A program made the position numbers and the translations under genes. DNA of 64,000 nt, taken from Staphylococcus sp. CAG:324 (GTDB lineage Bacteria > Bacillota_I > Bacilli_A > ML615J-28 > CAG-313). Where the stretch lies: positions 171,305 through 235,304 of the forward strand of contig FR890815.1 in the NCBI GenBank assembly GCA_000433035.1. The letters are read 5' to 3'. Positions within the stretch are counted from its first letter, which is position 1; every line of letters begins with the position of its first letter. This document shows positions 33,378-41,772 of this stretch, piece by piece. Under the pieces are notes generated by a model. That model made no database searches. It was not told the origin of the DNA and saw only the letters and a list, made by a program, of their open reading frames with translations.

Positions 33378-36188
33378 ATGAAAAAATTATTTGTCTTTTT
33401 AACTTTAGCTTTAGTATCATTTTTTATCACAGGTTGTATTGATGAAAATACGGATCCTAAAGCATCTGTTGAAAATGCTATTAGTCAATGTTTTAAAAAT
33501 GTTGATTTGAATCATGTTGAATCAAATCTAGTTTTTGAAACTACAATTGGTGAAGTAACTTTAAGTTATGAGTCTTCTAATAAAGATGTTGTTTCTAATG
33601 AGGGAATTGTTAGAAGGCAACAAGTTGATGTAACCCTTCAAATTACAGTTACTTTTAGCGTTGGTTCATATAAAAAAGCAAAGGTATATGATGTTACAGT
33701 ATTAAAGCAAGAACTTCAAACAATAAGTCAAATAAAAAAACTTCCAACCGAAGGATTTGTAATTACAACAGGAATTGTGGCATTTATTGTTTATGGAACG
33801 GAAAAGAATGTTCCCGTTGGTTTCTATTTATTTGATGAGACAGATGCAATTTATGTTCATAGTTCAGAATATGCTGAAACCCTAAAAGTTGGCAATAAAG
33901 TAGAAGTAAGTGGCGAATATACAAAATATATTGATCAAAATTCTCTTACATCTGCTGAAATGGCGGGATATACAGGAGCAAAACAAATTGTCCCAACGAG
34001 TGTAAAAACGGATGGTGAAATTTATGAAGTTCCTACCTCATTTATAGAGGATCATTCCATTGCTAATTTATGTAGTATTCCTGTATCAGAAAATATTACA
34101 TCAAATGTTTATAAAGTGGTGGCAAAGGTTCGTAAATCAGTTGGCAATGGTTTTGTTAATTATTATTTTGATGATTTAAATGGTGTGAATAGTTATTATG
34201 CCTATACGACAGCAAACGGAAAAGATTTAGCATGGCTTGAAGAGTATGATGGTAGTATTAGAGAATGTTATATTGCAATTCATAATTGTAAGCTTTCCGC
34301 AAGCGGTAATTTTTGGCGAATTGTTCCAATTCAAATTTTAGATGAAGTTGAAGTAACAGATGAAGAATATATGGAATATAGTCTAGATCGTCTAGCTAAC
34401 CAATTTATTGATCATTATGATAGTCCTTGTAGTTTTGATTTGGTAAATACTGATGAAAAATTAGCAGGTTCATCAGTTTGTTATTCCTCTAATTTTGAAG
34501 GTGTAACTTTTACTAACGATGGCTATACCATTCATCTTGAATTTGGTGAAGAAAAAGTGACTATGGCAGTTACTATTTCGCTTACATATAATGGAAAAAC
34601 TTTAACAAGAGTTGTTGAATTTGAAGCAGCAATGGTAAAACCGACCATTGAGACAATTACAATAGAAGAGGCAAGAAAGGCAGCTAAAGGAGAAAAGGTA
34701 ACAATTGAAGGATATATTGTTGGTTTCTTATATTTAGCAGGTACTTCTAAACCGGCAGGTTTTGAATTAATTGATGACACTAGTTCAATTGCAGTATTTG
34801 TATCAACTGCTGTTGACACGAACACTGATATTACTAAATTAAGTATTGGTGAGTTTGTTTATGTTGAAGGATATGGTGATTTATATCAACCACGAGAAGA
34901 TCATAACCATACTGGTTCTATTAGATTAAATAATGCAGAAGTACTATATCATGATTGGCAAGAACATGAACTTCCAACTCACGCAATAGAAGAAGTGGTT
35001 TTTAAAGATTTGGTAAATAATCCATCTGATAACAATATTACTAATATGGTTTTTAAAACACAAATCTATGTTGAAAGAAGTTCGGGAAGTTATGTAAATT
35101 ATTACATTCATGATATTCATGATCCATCATTAAGTACAATTGTATATTCACAAAATTCTGGTAAAAATGGTCCTGCTGAATATGAATGGTTAAAACCATA
35201 CGCTGGAAAATGTGTTGAAGCGTATGTCACTCTTCGTATTGGTGCTGTTTCTAGTGGTAAATTTATTTGGAAAGCTGGAGTTTTACAAGTTTTAGGTGAA
35301 GTGGATACTCCTGAGGCTTTAGTAGGATATTTTGAAAAAACAAAAATTGAGGGATTATTTGATAATGAATATGCTGATAGTGCAGTAATTGAATATGAAG
35401 TATTAGAAGGCAGTAAGATTGTTCTTTCCCATTCTTCTAGTGATGCGGTAACTGCAGTACAAGAAGGAAATTTATTTCAGATTCATATTGCAACTCCAAC
35501 TCAAACAGAAGATGTTTCAATCAGTCTAGTCTTAACGTATGGCAGTACTGAGACAACGATTGATATTTTCTTTAAAATTGTTAAAGCTGAAATATTAACA
35601 ATTGAACAATTTAGAGAAAAAGCTACAAAAAATGGAGAAACTGTTATTGTAGAAGGAATCGTATCCTCAATTGTTAAATCAAGTGGTGCTACAAAATGGA
35701 ACTTCTATATAACTGATGAAACGGGTACAATTTATTGTAAAACCCAAGCAGCAGTTGAAGTTGGCGATAAAGTTTTGATTAAAGGTAATATGGATTTATA
35801 TTATGGATTACCTCAGTTTGCTGATGGCTCAACAATTACTATATTATCTCAAGGCAATGCAGTACCAACATCTTCTTTCTTAAAAGACAAAACGTTAGAA
35901 GAGATAGCAGTTGATAGTAAAGCAGGTGAAAATGCTTTACTTGGTGGAATTGTTTATATGGATGTTGAGGCAATTGTTCATGTTAGTGCCTCAGGTGAAA
36001 GAGCATATTTATCTTTAGGTTCGGTAGAAATTGATTTATATAATTATACTAATGCAAAATATTATGCCGAAAACTATCAAGAGTTAGAGGCTTTAAATGA
36101 AAAAACAATTGTGGTTACTCTAGTTTCTTTTAACTGGTATAAGACGCAATATACATATGTTATTGCTAATTATGTAGTAGTTGAATAA
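33378..36188 (+). CDS. Large surface lipoprotein with Ig-like and OB-fold-like repeats, 936 aa
   Basis: The signal peptide KLFVFLTLALVSFFITGC ends in lipobox ITGC with the lipidated Cys at residue 20. The mature part has Ig-like segments (VTLSYESSNKDVVS; VLSHSSSDAVTAVQ) alternating with OB-fold-like domains. Examples are about 435 (IEEARKAAKGEKVTIEGYIV) and about 740 (IEQFREKATKNGETVIVEGI, then YITDETGTIYC and VGDKVLIKGNMDLYYGLPQF). Such OB domains occur in YhcR-like extracellular nucleic-acid-binding proteins. No nuclease motif is seen. It probably binds extracellular polymers at the cell surface. Confidence 0.8.
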   Translation: MKKLFVFLTLALVSFFITGCIDENTDPKASVENAISQCFKNVDLNHVESNLVFETTIGEVTLSYESSNKDVVSNEGIVRRQQVDVTLQITVTFSVGSYKKAKVYDVTVLKQELQTISQIKKLPTEGFVITTGIVAFIVYGTEKNVPVGFYLFDETDAIYVHSSEYAETLKVGNKVEVSGEYTKYIDQNSLTSAEMAGYTGAKQIVPTSVKTDGEIYEVPTSFIEDHSIANLCSIPVSENITSNVYKVVAKVRKSVGNGFVNYYFDDLNGVNSYYAYTTANGKDLAWLEEYDGSIRECYIAIHNCKLSASGNFWRIVPIQILDEVEVTDEEYMEYSLDRLANQFIDHYDSPCSFDLVNTDEKLAGSSVCYSSNFEGVTFTNDGYTIHLEFGEEKVTMAVTISLTYNGKTLTRVVEFEAAMVKPTIETITIEEARKAAKGEKVTIEGYIVGFLYLAGTSKPAGFELIDDTSSIAVFVSTAVDTNTDITKLSIGEFVYVEGYGDLYQPREDHNHTGSIRLNNAEVLYHDWQEHELPTHAIEEVVFKDLVNNPSDNNITNMVFKTQIYVERSSGSYVNYYIHDIHDPSLSTIVYSQNSGKNGPAEYEWLKPYAGKCVEAYVTLRIGAVSSGKFIWKAGVLQVLGEVDTPEALVGYFEKTKIEGLFDNEYADSAVIEYEVLEGSKIVLSHSSSDAVTAVQEGNLFQIHIATPTQTEDVSISLVLTYGSTETTIDIFFKIVKAEILTIEQFREKATKNGETVIVEGIVSSIVKSSGATKWNFYITDETGTIYCKTQAAVEVGDKVLIKGNMDLYYGLPQFADGSTITILSQGNAVPTSSFLKDKTLEEIAVDSKAGENALLGGIVYMDVEAIVHVSASGERAYLSLGSVEIDLYNYTNAKYYAENYQELEALNEKTIVVTLVSFNWYKTQYTYVIANYVVVE

Positions 36189-36202
36189 TAAAAATTAAAA
36201 AT

Positions 36203-36276
36203 GAAGTGGATAAATTTTGAAAAGATATAGAAATGGTCTATTTGTAAAGTATCTTATCAAAGTATCCACTTTTTTA
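36203..36276 (+). terminator. Terminator after lipoprotein gene
   Basis: AAGTGGATA pairs with TATCCACTT across an inner hairpin (AAGATA / TATCTT); T6 follows. Confidence 0.75.
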
Positions 36277-36316
36277 TTTATAAATAAAAAATATTATAAA
36301 ATATGAATGAAACCTA

Positions 36317-36344
36317 TTGACAAATAACCAAAAAGTGGTATAAT
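36317..36344 (+). promoter_or_regulatory. Sigma-A promoter of htpG
   Basis: TTGACA (36317-36322), 16 bp, TATAAT (36339-36344), both perfect hexamers. Confidence 0.9.
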
Positions 36345-36348
36345 AGTA

Positions 36349-36375
36349 TTAGCACTCATATATAAAGAGTGCTAA
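36349..36375 (+). promoter_or_regulatory. CIRCE operator (HrcA site)
   Basis: TTAGCACTC, nine bases, GAGTGCTAA: the exact canonical inverted repeat, starting 4 bases after the -10. HrcA should repress htpG here under non-stress conditions. hrcA itself is not in the window. Confidence 0.97.
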
Positions 36376-36388
36376 AGGAGTGAAAAAT

Positions 36389-38332
36389 ATGAGCGAAATT
36401 AAAGAATTTAAAACAGAATCCAAACGATTATTAGATTTAATGATCAATTCTATTTATACAAATCAAGAGATTTTCTTAAGAGAGTTATTATCAAATGCAT
36501 CAGATGCAATTGATAAATACCATTATTTATCATTATCAGATGATAAATTGGCAAAAAGGAATGATTATGAAATTCATCTTGAGTTAAATAAAGAAGCACG
36601 AACATTAACAATATCGGATAATGGTATTGGTATGACATATGATGAAATAAATGATAATTTAGGAACAATCGCAAAATCAGGGACTCTTGCCTTTGTTAAA
36701 AATTTAGAAAATTCTAAGGAAGAAGGAAAGGATGCCCTAGAAACAATTGGGCAATTTGGGGTTGGATTTTATTCAGCTTTTATGGTTAGTAAAAAGGTGG
36801 TTGTTGATACGAAATCACCATATAGTGATAAGGGATATGTATTTACTTCAACGGGTGAGGATACATATGAGATTGCTACATCTGATAAAGTAACCGATGG
36901 TACTACAATTACCTTATATTTAAAAGATAATATTAAGGGTGAAGATGATAAGATAGAGGTTGATTTTGATCAATATTTAGATGAATATACAATTCAATAT
37001 TTAGTTAAAAAATATTCTGACTATATTAGATATCCAATTACAATGTATATGACAAAAGAAGAACCCAAACTTGATGACAATGGCAAAGAAGTTGAGGGTG
37101 AATATGATGAGATTAGAACACTTACAACTCTAAATTCGATGATTCCGCTTTGGAAGAAAAATAAAAATGATGTGACAGATGAGGCTTTAGATGATTTTTA
37201 TATGCAAAAATTTTATGATTTTGAAAAGCCAATGCTTCATCTTATGTTTAATGTTGAAGGTAGTGTCAATTATAATACACTTTTGTTTATCCCTAATTTA
37301 CCACCTAGAAATTTACATTCTGTTGATTATGAAAAGGGCTTGCAACTTTACTCTAAAGGGGTTTTCATTATGGATAAATGTAAAGAATTAATACCTGATT
37401 ATTTGAGGTTTGTCAAGGGGGTTGTTGATTCTAGTGATTTATCGCTTAATATTAGTAGAGAAATGTTGCAACAAAATAAGGTTTTAAATTTGATGCAAAA
37501 GAATATTGAAAAGAAGATTATCAATCGACTTGCCTTACTTCAAAAAGAAGATTTTGATAAATATCTTACATTCTTTAAAAATTATGGAATCAATTTAAAA
37601 TTTGGTGCTTATGAAAATTATGGAGCTAAAAAAGAATTGTTACAAGATTTATTGATTTATAGTAGTGTGAATTCTGATAAAATGATTACTTTTAAAGAAT
37701 ATGTAGAACAAATGAAAGAGAATCAAAAGGATATCTATTATGCCTCAGGAAAATCAAAAGAAGAAATTTTATCAATGCCTCAAATGGATATTGTTAAAAA
37801 ATATGGCTATGATGTTTTGATTTTAACTGATGATGTGGATGAATTTCTATTAAAAATTTTAAATAAATATAATGATCACGAATTTAAATCAATTAATCAA
37901 TCGGCTTTAGATGATCTTACAACTGAGGAAGAAAAAGAAAAATTAGAAGAGCAACAAAAAGACCATCAAGATTTATTAAAAGCGTTAAAAGAAGCCTTAA
38001 AGGATGAGGTAAAAGATGTTATTTTATCGAAAAGACTTGTTGATTCACCAGTTTGTTTGGTAAGTGGTGATGGGGTTTCCTTTGAAATGGAAAAAGTAAT
38101 TGAAGCAATGCCTACAAATGATAAGATCAAAGCGGAAAGAATTTTAGAAATCAATCCTAATCATGAATTATTTCATGCTTTAAATCAATTATATGAGCAA
38201 AATCCTGATGATATTAAAGATTATGCTACTTTGTTATACAATCAGACACTTTTAATGGAAGGTTTTAAACTGAACAATAGTGTTGCATTTTCTAATTTAA
38301 TGTGTAAATTAATGATTAAGAGTATCAAATAA
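36389..38332 (+). CDS. htpG: Hsp90-family molecular chaperone HtpG, 647 aa
   Basis: A GHKL ATPase chaperone that remodels client proteins. The N-terminal nucleotide site is complete: RELLSNASDAIDK (Glu/Asn), SDNGIGMTYDE, GTIAKSG and GQFGVGFYSAF. The middle domain has the Arg-containing RNLHSVDYEKG and SREMLQQNK region. Length is normal. ATG 36389 (MSEIKEFKTE) is preferred to GTG 36380 because AAAGGAG (36374-36380) is its ribosome site. It is a single-gene transcript under CIRCE/HrcA control. In Bacillus subtilis htpG is not HrcA-controlled, so the wiring differs from that model. Confidence 0.97.
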   Translation: MSEIKEFKTESKRLLDLMINSIYTNQEIFLRELLSNASDAIDKYHYLSLSDDKLAKRNDYEIHLELNKEARTLTISDNGIGMTYDEINDNLGTIAKSGTLAFVKNLENSKEEGKDALETIGQFGVGFYSAFMVSKKVVVDTKSPYSDKGYVFTSTGEDTYEIATSDKVTDGTTITLYLKDNIKGEDDKIEVDFDQYLDEYTIQYLVKKYSDYIRYPITMYMTKEEPKLDDNGKEVEGEYDEIRTLTTLNSMIPLWKKNKNDVTDEALDDFYMQKFYDFEKPMLHLMFNVEGSVNYNTLLFIPNLPPRNLHSVDYEKGLQLYSKGVFIMDKCKELIPDYLRFVKGVVDSSDLSLNISREMLQQNKVLNLMQKNIEKKIINRLALLQKEDFDKYLTFFKNYGINLKFGAYENYGAKKELLQDLLIYSSVNSDKMITFKEYVEQMKENQKDIYYASGKSKEEILSMPQMDIVKKYGYDVLILTDDVDEFLLKILNKYNDHEFKSINQSALDDLTTEEEKEKLEEQQKDHQDLLKALKEALKDEVKDVILSKRLVDSPVCLVSGDGVSFEMEKVIEAMPTNDKIKAERILEINPNHELFHALNQLYEQNPDDIKDYATLLYNQTLLMEGFKLNNSVAFSNLMCKLMIKSIK

Positions 38333-38401
38333 AAATAATTTAAAAATTTATGTATAAAAAGGTAAATTCTTCTAAAAATAATTATAAAGGAGGATTTATT
38401 T

Positions 38402-38596
38402 ATGACTGGAAAAGAATTATTATATGTTGAAGATGCTCTTGGGCATATTAAACATATGAAAACGATTTGTGAAACTTATTCAAGAAATTTACAAGATCCT
38501 AATTTAAAGGCTTTTGTAGAAACTCTTAGACAAAGAAATCAAGAGTTAGAAACAAAATTTTTAAATGTTTTAGGAGGTGCTACAAATGGACGATAG
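38402..38596 (+). CDS. CotF-like small protein, 64 aa
   Basis: A helical protein (GKELLYVEDALGHIKHMKTI, then LRQRNQELETKFLNVL) with the look of the CotF/ferritin-like spore-coat family. AAAGGAGG sits 8 bases upstream. Its last 11 bases overlap the next gene. In CotF-type operons a short partner often precedes the main gene. Confidence 0.65.
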   Translation: MTGKELLYVEDALGHIKHMKTICETYSRNLQDPNLKAFVETLRQRNQELETKFLNVLGGATNGR

Positions 38597-38834
38597 AGCG
38601 TTAATGGAAGATTTACTATTAGTTACCAAAGGCGTTTGTGATTTGTATATGCATGGAACAATTGAATCATCAACTCCTCATATTTTAACAACCTTTAGCG
38701 ATAGTTTAAATGATTCCCTTGCGATGCAATCAGAAATTTACAAAACGATGGAACAAAAGGGTTGGTATCAAACAGATCCTGCTGATATCACAAAAATTAA
38801 AAAAGCTTACAATAAATTTATAACTCAAGCGTAG
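38586..38834 (+). CDS. CotF-family spore coat protein, 82 aa
   Basis: LMEDLLLVTKGVCDLYMHGT and KTMEQKGWYQTDPADITKIK match the CotF family. The true start is ATG 38586 behind TTAGGAGGTG; starting at 38577 would consume the ribosome site. It overlaps the preceding CDS by 11 bases, so translation is coupled. These proteins coat spores in Bacilli, although relatives occur in non-sporulating lineages. Confidence 0.8.
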   Translation: MDDRALMEDLLLVTKGVCDLYMHGTIESSTPHILTTFSDSLNDSLAMQSEIYKTMEQKGWYQTDPADITKIKKAYNKFITQA

Positions 38835-38844
38835 TCAAAGAAGA

Positions 38845-38875
38845 ATTCTCAACTAAAGTTGAGAGTTTTTCTTTT
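38845..38875 (+). terminator. Terminator after cotF-like genes
   Basis: TTCTCAAC (38846-38853), loop TAAA, GTTGAGAG (38858-38865), then a T-run. Confidence 0.9.
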
Positions 38876-38997
38876 GTCTTTAACAAAATGTTCGTTGTAA
38901 AATTTGTTTTTAAAAATTATTGTTGTATATTAGTAAATAAAATTTATAATAAATGTTAGAATAGTAATAGTGAAAATTCAATTTATAAGGAGGAACT

Positions 38998-40665
38998 ATG
39001 TTAACTGATATTGAAATTGCGCAATCAATTCAACCTAAGAATATCAAAGAAATTGCTAGAAATGCAGGAATTGATGAAAAATATTTAGAACAATATGGGA
39101 ATTATAAGGCTAAGGTTGACCTTTCAATTATGAAAGATTTAAAAAAGGAACATTCTAAATTGATTCTTGTTACCGCAATTACCCCAACTCCTGCTGGTGA
39201 GGGGAAGACTACTACAACAATTGGTCTTGCTGATGGATTAAAGAAAATAGGCAAAAATGTAATGGTAGCTTTAAGAGAACCCTCTCTTGGACCGGTTTTT
39301 GGAATCAAAGGTGGAGCTGCTGGTGGTGGATATGCTCAAGTAGTACCAATGGAAGATATTAATCTGCATTTTACTGGTGATTTTCATGCAATAGGAGCAG
39401 CCAATAATTTACTTGCCGCAATGCTTGATAATCATATTTATCAAGGAAATGAATTAGGCATTGATTTAAATAAAATAACATGGCACCGATGTGTTGATAT
39501 GAATGATCGCCAATTGCGTTTCATTACCGATGGGCAGGGAGGCAAATTGAATGGAGTAGAAAGACAAGATAGTTATGACATCACGGTTGCTTCTGAAATT
39601 ATGGCTGTTTTGTGTTTAGCAAGTTCTATTAGTGATTTAAAAGAACGTCTTGGTCGGATAATTGTTGGATATACAAGTGAGGATAAGCCAATTACTGCTC
39701 ATGATTTAAAAGCAGAGGGGGCTATGGCTGCCCTTTTAAAAGATGCTTTAAAACCAAACTTAGTCCAAACTTTAGAACATACACCAGCACTTGTGCATGG
39801 TGGCCCATTTGCCAATATTGCTCATGGTTGCAATTCAGTAGTAGCAACCAAACTTGCTTTAAAATTAGGCGATTATGTTGTTACAGAGGCTGGTTTTGGT
39901 GCTGATTTAGGAGCAGAAAAATTTTTAGATATCAAATGTCGGGTAGCTGGATTAAGACCTGATGCTGTGGTAATTGTTGCGACAATTAGAGCTTTAAAAA
40001 TGCATGGTGGGATGCCTAAGGAACTTTTAGCAAAAGAGGATTTATCCGCTTTAGAAAAAGGGTTACCTAATCTTTTAAGGCATGTTTCTAATATTAAAAA
40101 TGTGTATCAATTACCATCTGTAGTTGCAATCAATCGCTTTCCTACCGATACCGACCAAGAAGTTGCTCTAATCATACAAAAATGTCAAGAACTTGGCGTG
40201 AATGTTGTTTTATCAACTGTTTGGGAAAATGGTGGACAGGGCGGTATAGCATTAGCAAAAGAGGTTGTCGAACTTTGTGAAGAAAAAAATGATTTTCATT
40301 TTAGTTATGAGACAAATATATCTATTGAAGAAAAAATTGAAGCTGTTGTTACTAAAATATATGGTGGTAGCAAAGTTAAAATCTTGCATCGTGCTAAAGA
40401 ACAAATAAAAAGACTTGAAGAATTAGGGTTTGGTAATTTGCCTATTTGTATTGCTAAAACTCAATATAGTTTTTCAGATGATGCGACTGCTCTTGGTGCT
40501 CCTAGTGATTTTACTGTTACAGTTAGAAATGTGAAGATTAGTGCTGGAGCAGGATTTATTGTCGTTTTAACAGGTAAAATTATGACAATGCCAGGACTTC
40601 CAAAAGTTCCTGCTGCTGAGAAAATTGATGTTGATGAAGATGGAAAAATTTATGGATTATTCTAA
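38998..40665 (+). CDS. fhs: Formate-tetrahydrofolate ligase, 555 aa
   Basis: The enzyme joins formate to THF with ATP, making 10-formyl-THF for purine synthesis and formyl-methionine. The P-loop region is TPAGEGKTTTTIGLADGL (about residue 64), followed by REPSLGPVFGIKGGAAGGGY, both diagnostic. The C-terminal SAGAGFIVVLTGKIMTMPGLP is also typical. Length is normal. AAGGAGGAACT is the ribosome site. It sits between cotF-like genes and the pyr operon, with its own upstream region. Confidence 0.97.
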   Translation: MLTDIEIAQSIQPKNIKEIARNAGIDEKYLEQYGNYKAKVDLSIMKDLKKEHSKLILVTAITPTPAGEGKTTTTIGLADGLKKIGKNVMVALREPSLGPVFGIKGGAAGGGYAQVVPMEDINLHFTGDFHAIGAANNLLAAMLDNHIYQGNELGIDLNKITWHRCVDMNDRQLRFITDGQGGKLNGVERQDSYDITVASEIMAVLCLASSISDLKERLGRIIVGYTSEDKPITAHDLKAEGAMAALLKDALKPNLVQTLEHTPALVHGGPFANIAHGCNSVVATKLALKLGDYVVTEAGFGADLGAEKFLDIKCRVAGLRPDAVVIVATIRALKMHGGMPKELLAKEDLSALEKGLPNLLRHVSNIKNVYQLPSVVAINRFPTDTDQEVALIIQKCQELGVNVVLSTVWENGGQGGIALAKEVVELCEEKNDFHFSYETNISIEEKIEAVVTKIYGGSKVKILHRAKEQIKRLEELGFGNLPICIAKTQYSFSDDATALGAPSDFTVTVRNVKISAGAGFIVVLTGKIMTMPGLPKVPAAEKIDVDEDGKIYGLF

Positions 40666-40710
40666 AGCAAAAATATTTGCAAATTATGTGCTAAATATAA
40701 AAAATTTTGG

Positions 40711-40716
40711 TATAAT
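40711..40716 (+). promoter_or_regulatory. -10 box of the pyr operon promoter
   Basis: TGGTATAATATT forms an extended -10; the -35 (GTGCTA, 17 bp upstream) is weak. Transcription would begin near 40723, about 30 bases before the leader ORF. Confidence 0.6.
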
Positions 40717-40752
40717 ATTTGAGAATATAAAAATAATTTAAGAGGTAGTGCT

Positions 40753-40851
40753 ATGAATAAAAAGGGAACAACTGGATTTTCATTACATCATGGATATGAT
40801 AAGTTTGTTTTCTTTTTCTCATTTTTTAGCATTCAAATGATTTCAAAATAA
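40753..40851 (+). CDS. Leader peptide of the pyr operon, 32 aa
   Basis: AGAGGTAGTGCT precedes ATG 40753. The product MNKKGTTGFSLHHGYDKF runs on into FVFFFSFF, encoded by a nearly pure T stretch (40804-40827), and ends at TAA 40849-40851. That stop lies in the 5' arm of the terminator at 40847-40870. The peptide itself is probably irrelevant. Its translation, coupled to RNA polymerase pausing at the U-rich tract when UTP is low, would prevent the terminator from folding. The arrangement matches pyrBI attenuation in Escherichia coli, not PyrR control. Confidence 0.8.
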   Translation: MNKKGTTGFSLHHGYDKFVFFFSFFSIQMISK

Positions 40852-40880
40852 CTTGATTTTTCAAGTTATTTTTTATTTTA
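40847..40880 (+). terminator. Attenuator terminator of the pyr operon
   Basis: AATAACTTGA (40847-40856), loop TTTT, TCAAGTTATT (40861-40870), then TTTTATTTTA. It is a perfect 10-bp stem 27 bases before the pyrB start. I see no PyrR-binding loop or alternative antiterminator stem of the Bacillus kind. Confidence 0.9.
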
Positions 40881-40896
40881 ATTAGGAGGTAAGAAG

Positions 40897-41772
40897 ATGA
40901 AAAGTTTATTCAATTTACGTGAATTATCAAATGAAGAAATCAAAAGTATTTTAGATGATGCCATGGCTTTTGAAAATGGTTTACAATATGATTTATCCCA
41001 TAAAATGATTGCTAATCTTTTTTTTGAGCCCTCAACAAGAACGCAGTATTCTTTTCAAGTTGCACAAGCGAAATTAAAAATGCAAAGTATAAATTTTAAT
41101 CCAGTTGGTTCTTCTTTAAGTAAAGGAGAGAGTTTTTATGACACAGTTAAAACTTTTGCCTCCTTTGGGGTTGATGCTTGTGTTATTCGTCATGTCCAAA
41201 ATCGGTATTATGATGAATTACAAGATTTGAATATTCCGATTATTAATGCGGGAGATGGAACCGGTGATCATCCAAGTCAAACACTTTTAGATTTATACAC
41301 CATTTATAAAGAATTTAAACATTTTCAAAATCTTAATATTTTGATTGTGGGAGATATTTTACATTCAAGAGTTGCTCATGGAGGCCTTGACATTATGAAA
41401 CGCCTTGGAATGAATTGTTATATTGCAAGTCCTGATGAATATAAAGACGAAACTTTAGGTTACCCCTATGTTAATTTAAATGATAGCATAAAAGATATGG
41501 ATATTATTATGCTTCTAAGGGTACAAAATGAAAGACATCAAGAAAAAAATAAGATTACAAATGAAGAATATAATAGACTATATGGATTGAATATGGAAAA
41601 AGTTGCGCTGATGAAAGAACAAGCTATTATCATGCATCCGGCTCCTTTTAATAGAGGAGTAGAACTTACGGATGAGGTGGTTGAATGTGAGAAATCAAGA
41701 ATTTTTGCCCAAATGACTAATGGTGTTTTTGTTCGCCAAAGTATTTTGAAAAGGACTTTTGCAGATGAATAA
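40897..41772 (+). CDS. pyrB: Aspartate carbamoyltransferase catalytic subunit, 291 aa
   Basis: It catalyses carbamoyl phosphate + aspartate to carbamoyl-aspartate, step 2 of UMP synthesis. The carbamoyl-phosphate site FFEPSTRTQYSFQVAQ (about residue 48), HPSQTLLDLYTI (about 127) and PAPFNRGVEL are all intact. No pyrI regulatory subunit is present, as usual in Gram-positives. AGGAGGTAAGAAG is the ribosome site. Its last 8 bases overlap pyrC. Confidence 0.97.
   Translation: MKSLFNLRELSNEEIKSILDDAMAFENGLQYDLSHKMIANLFFEPSTRTQYSFQVAQAKLKMQSINFNPVGSSLSKGESFYDTVKTFASFGVDACVIRHVQNRYYDELQDLNIPIINAGDGTGDHPSQTLLDLYTIYKEFKHFQNLNILIVGDILHSRVAHGGLDIMKRLGMNCYIASPDEYKDETLGYPYVNLNDSIKDMDIIMLLRVQNERHQEKNKITNEEYNRLYGLNMEKVALMKEQAIIMHPAPFNRGVELTDEVVECEKSRIFAQMTNGVFVRQSILKRTFADE

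Noticed and set aside
36380..36391. GTG 36380 as htpG start
   Set aside because: It lies in the AAAGGAG ribosome site of ATG 36389, which gives the usual N-terminus.
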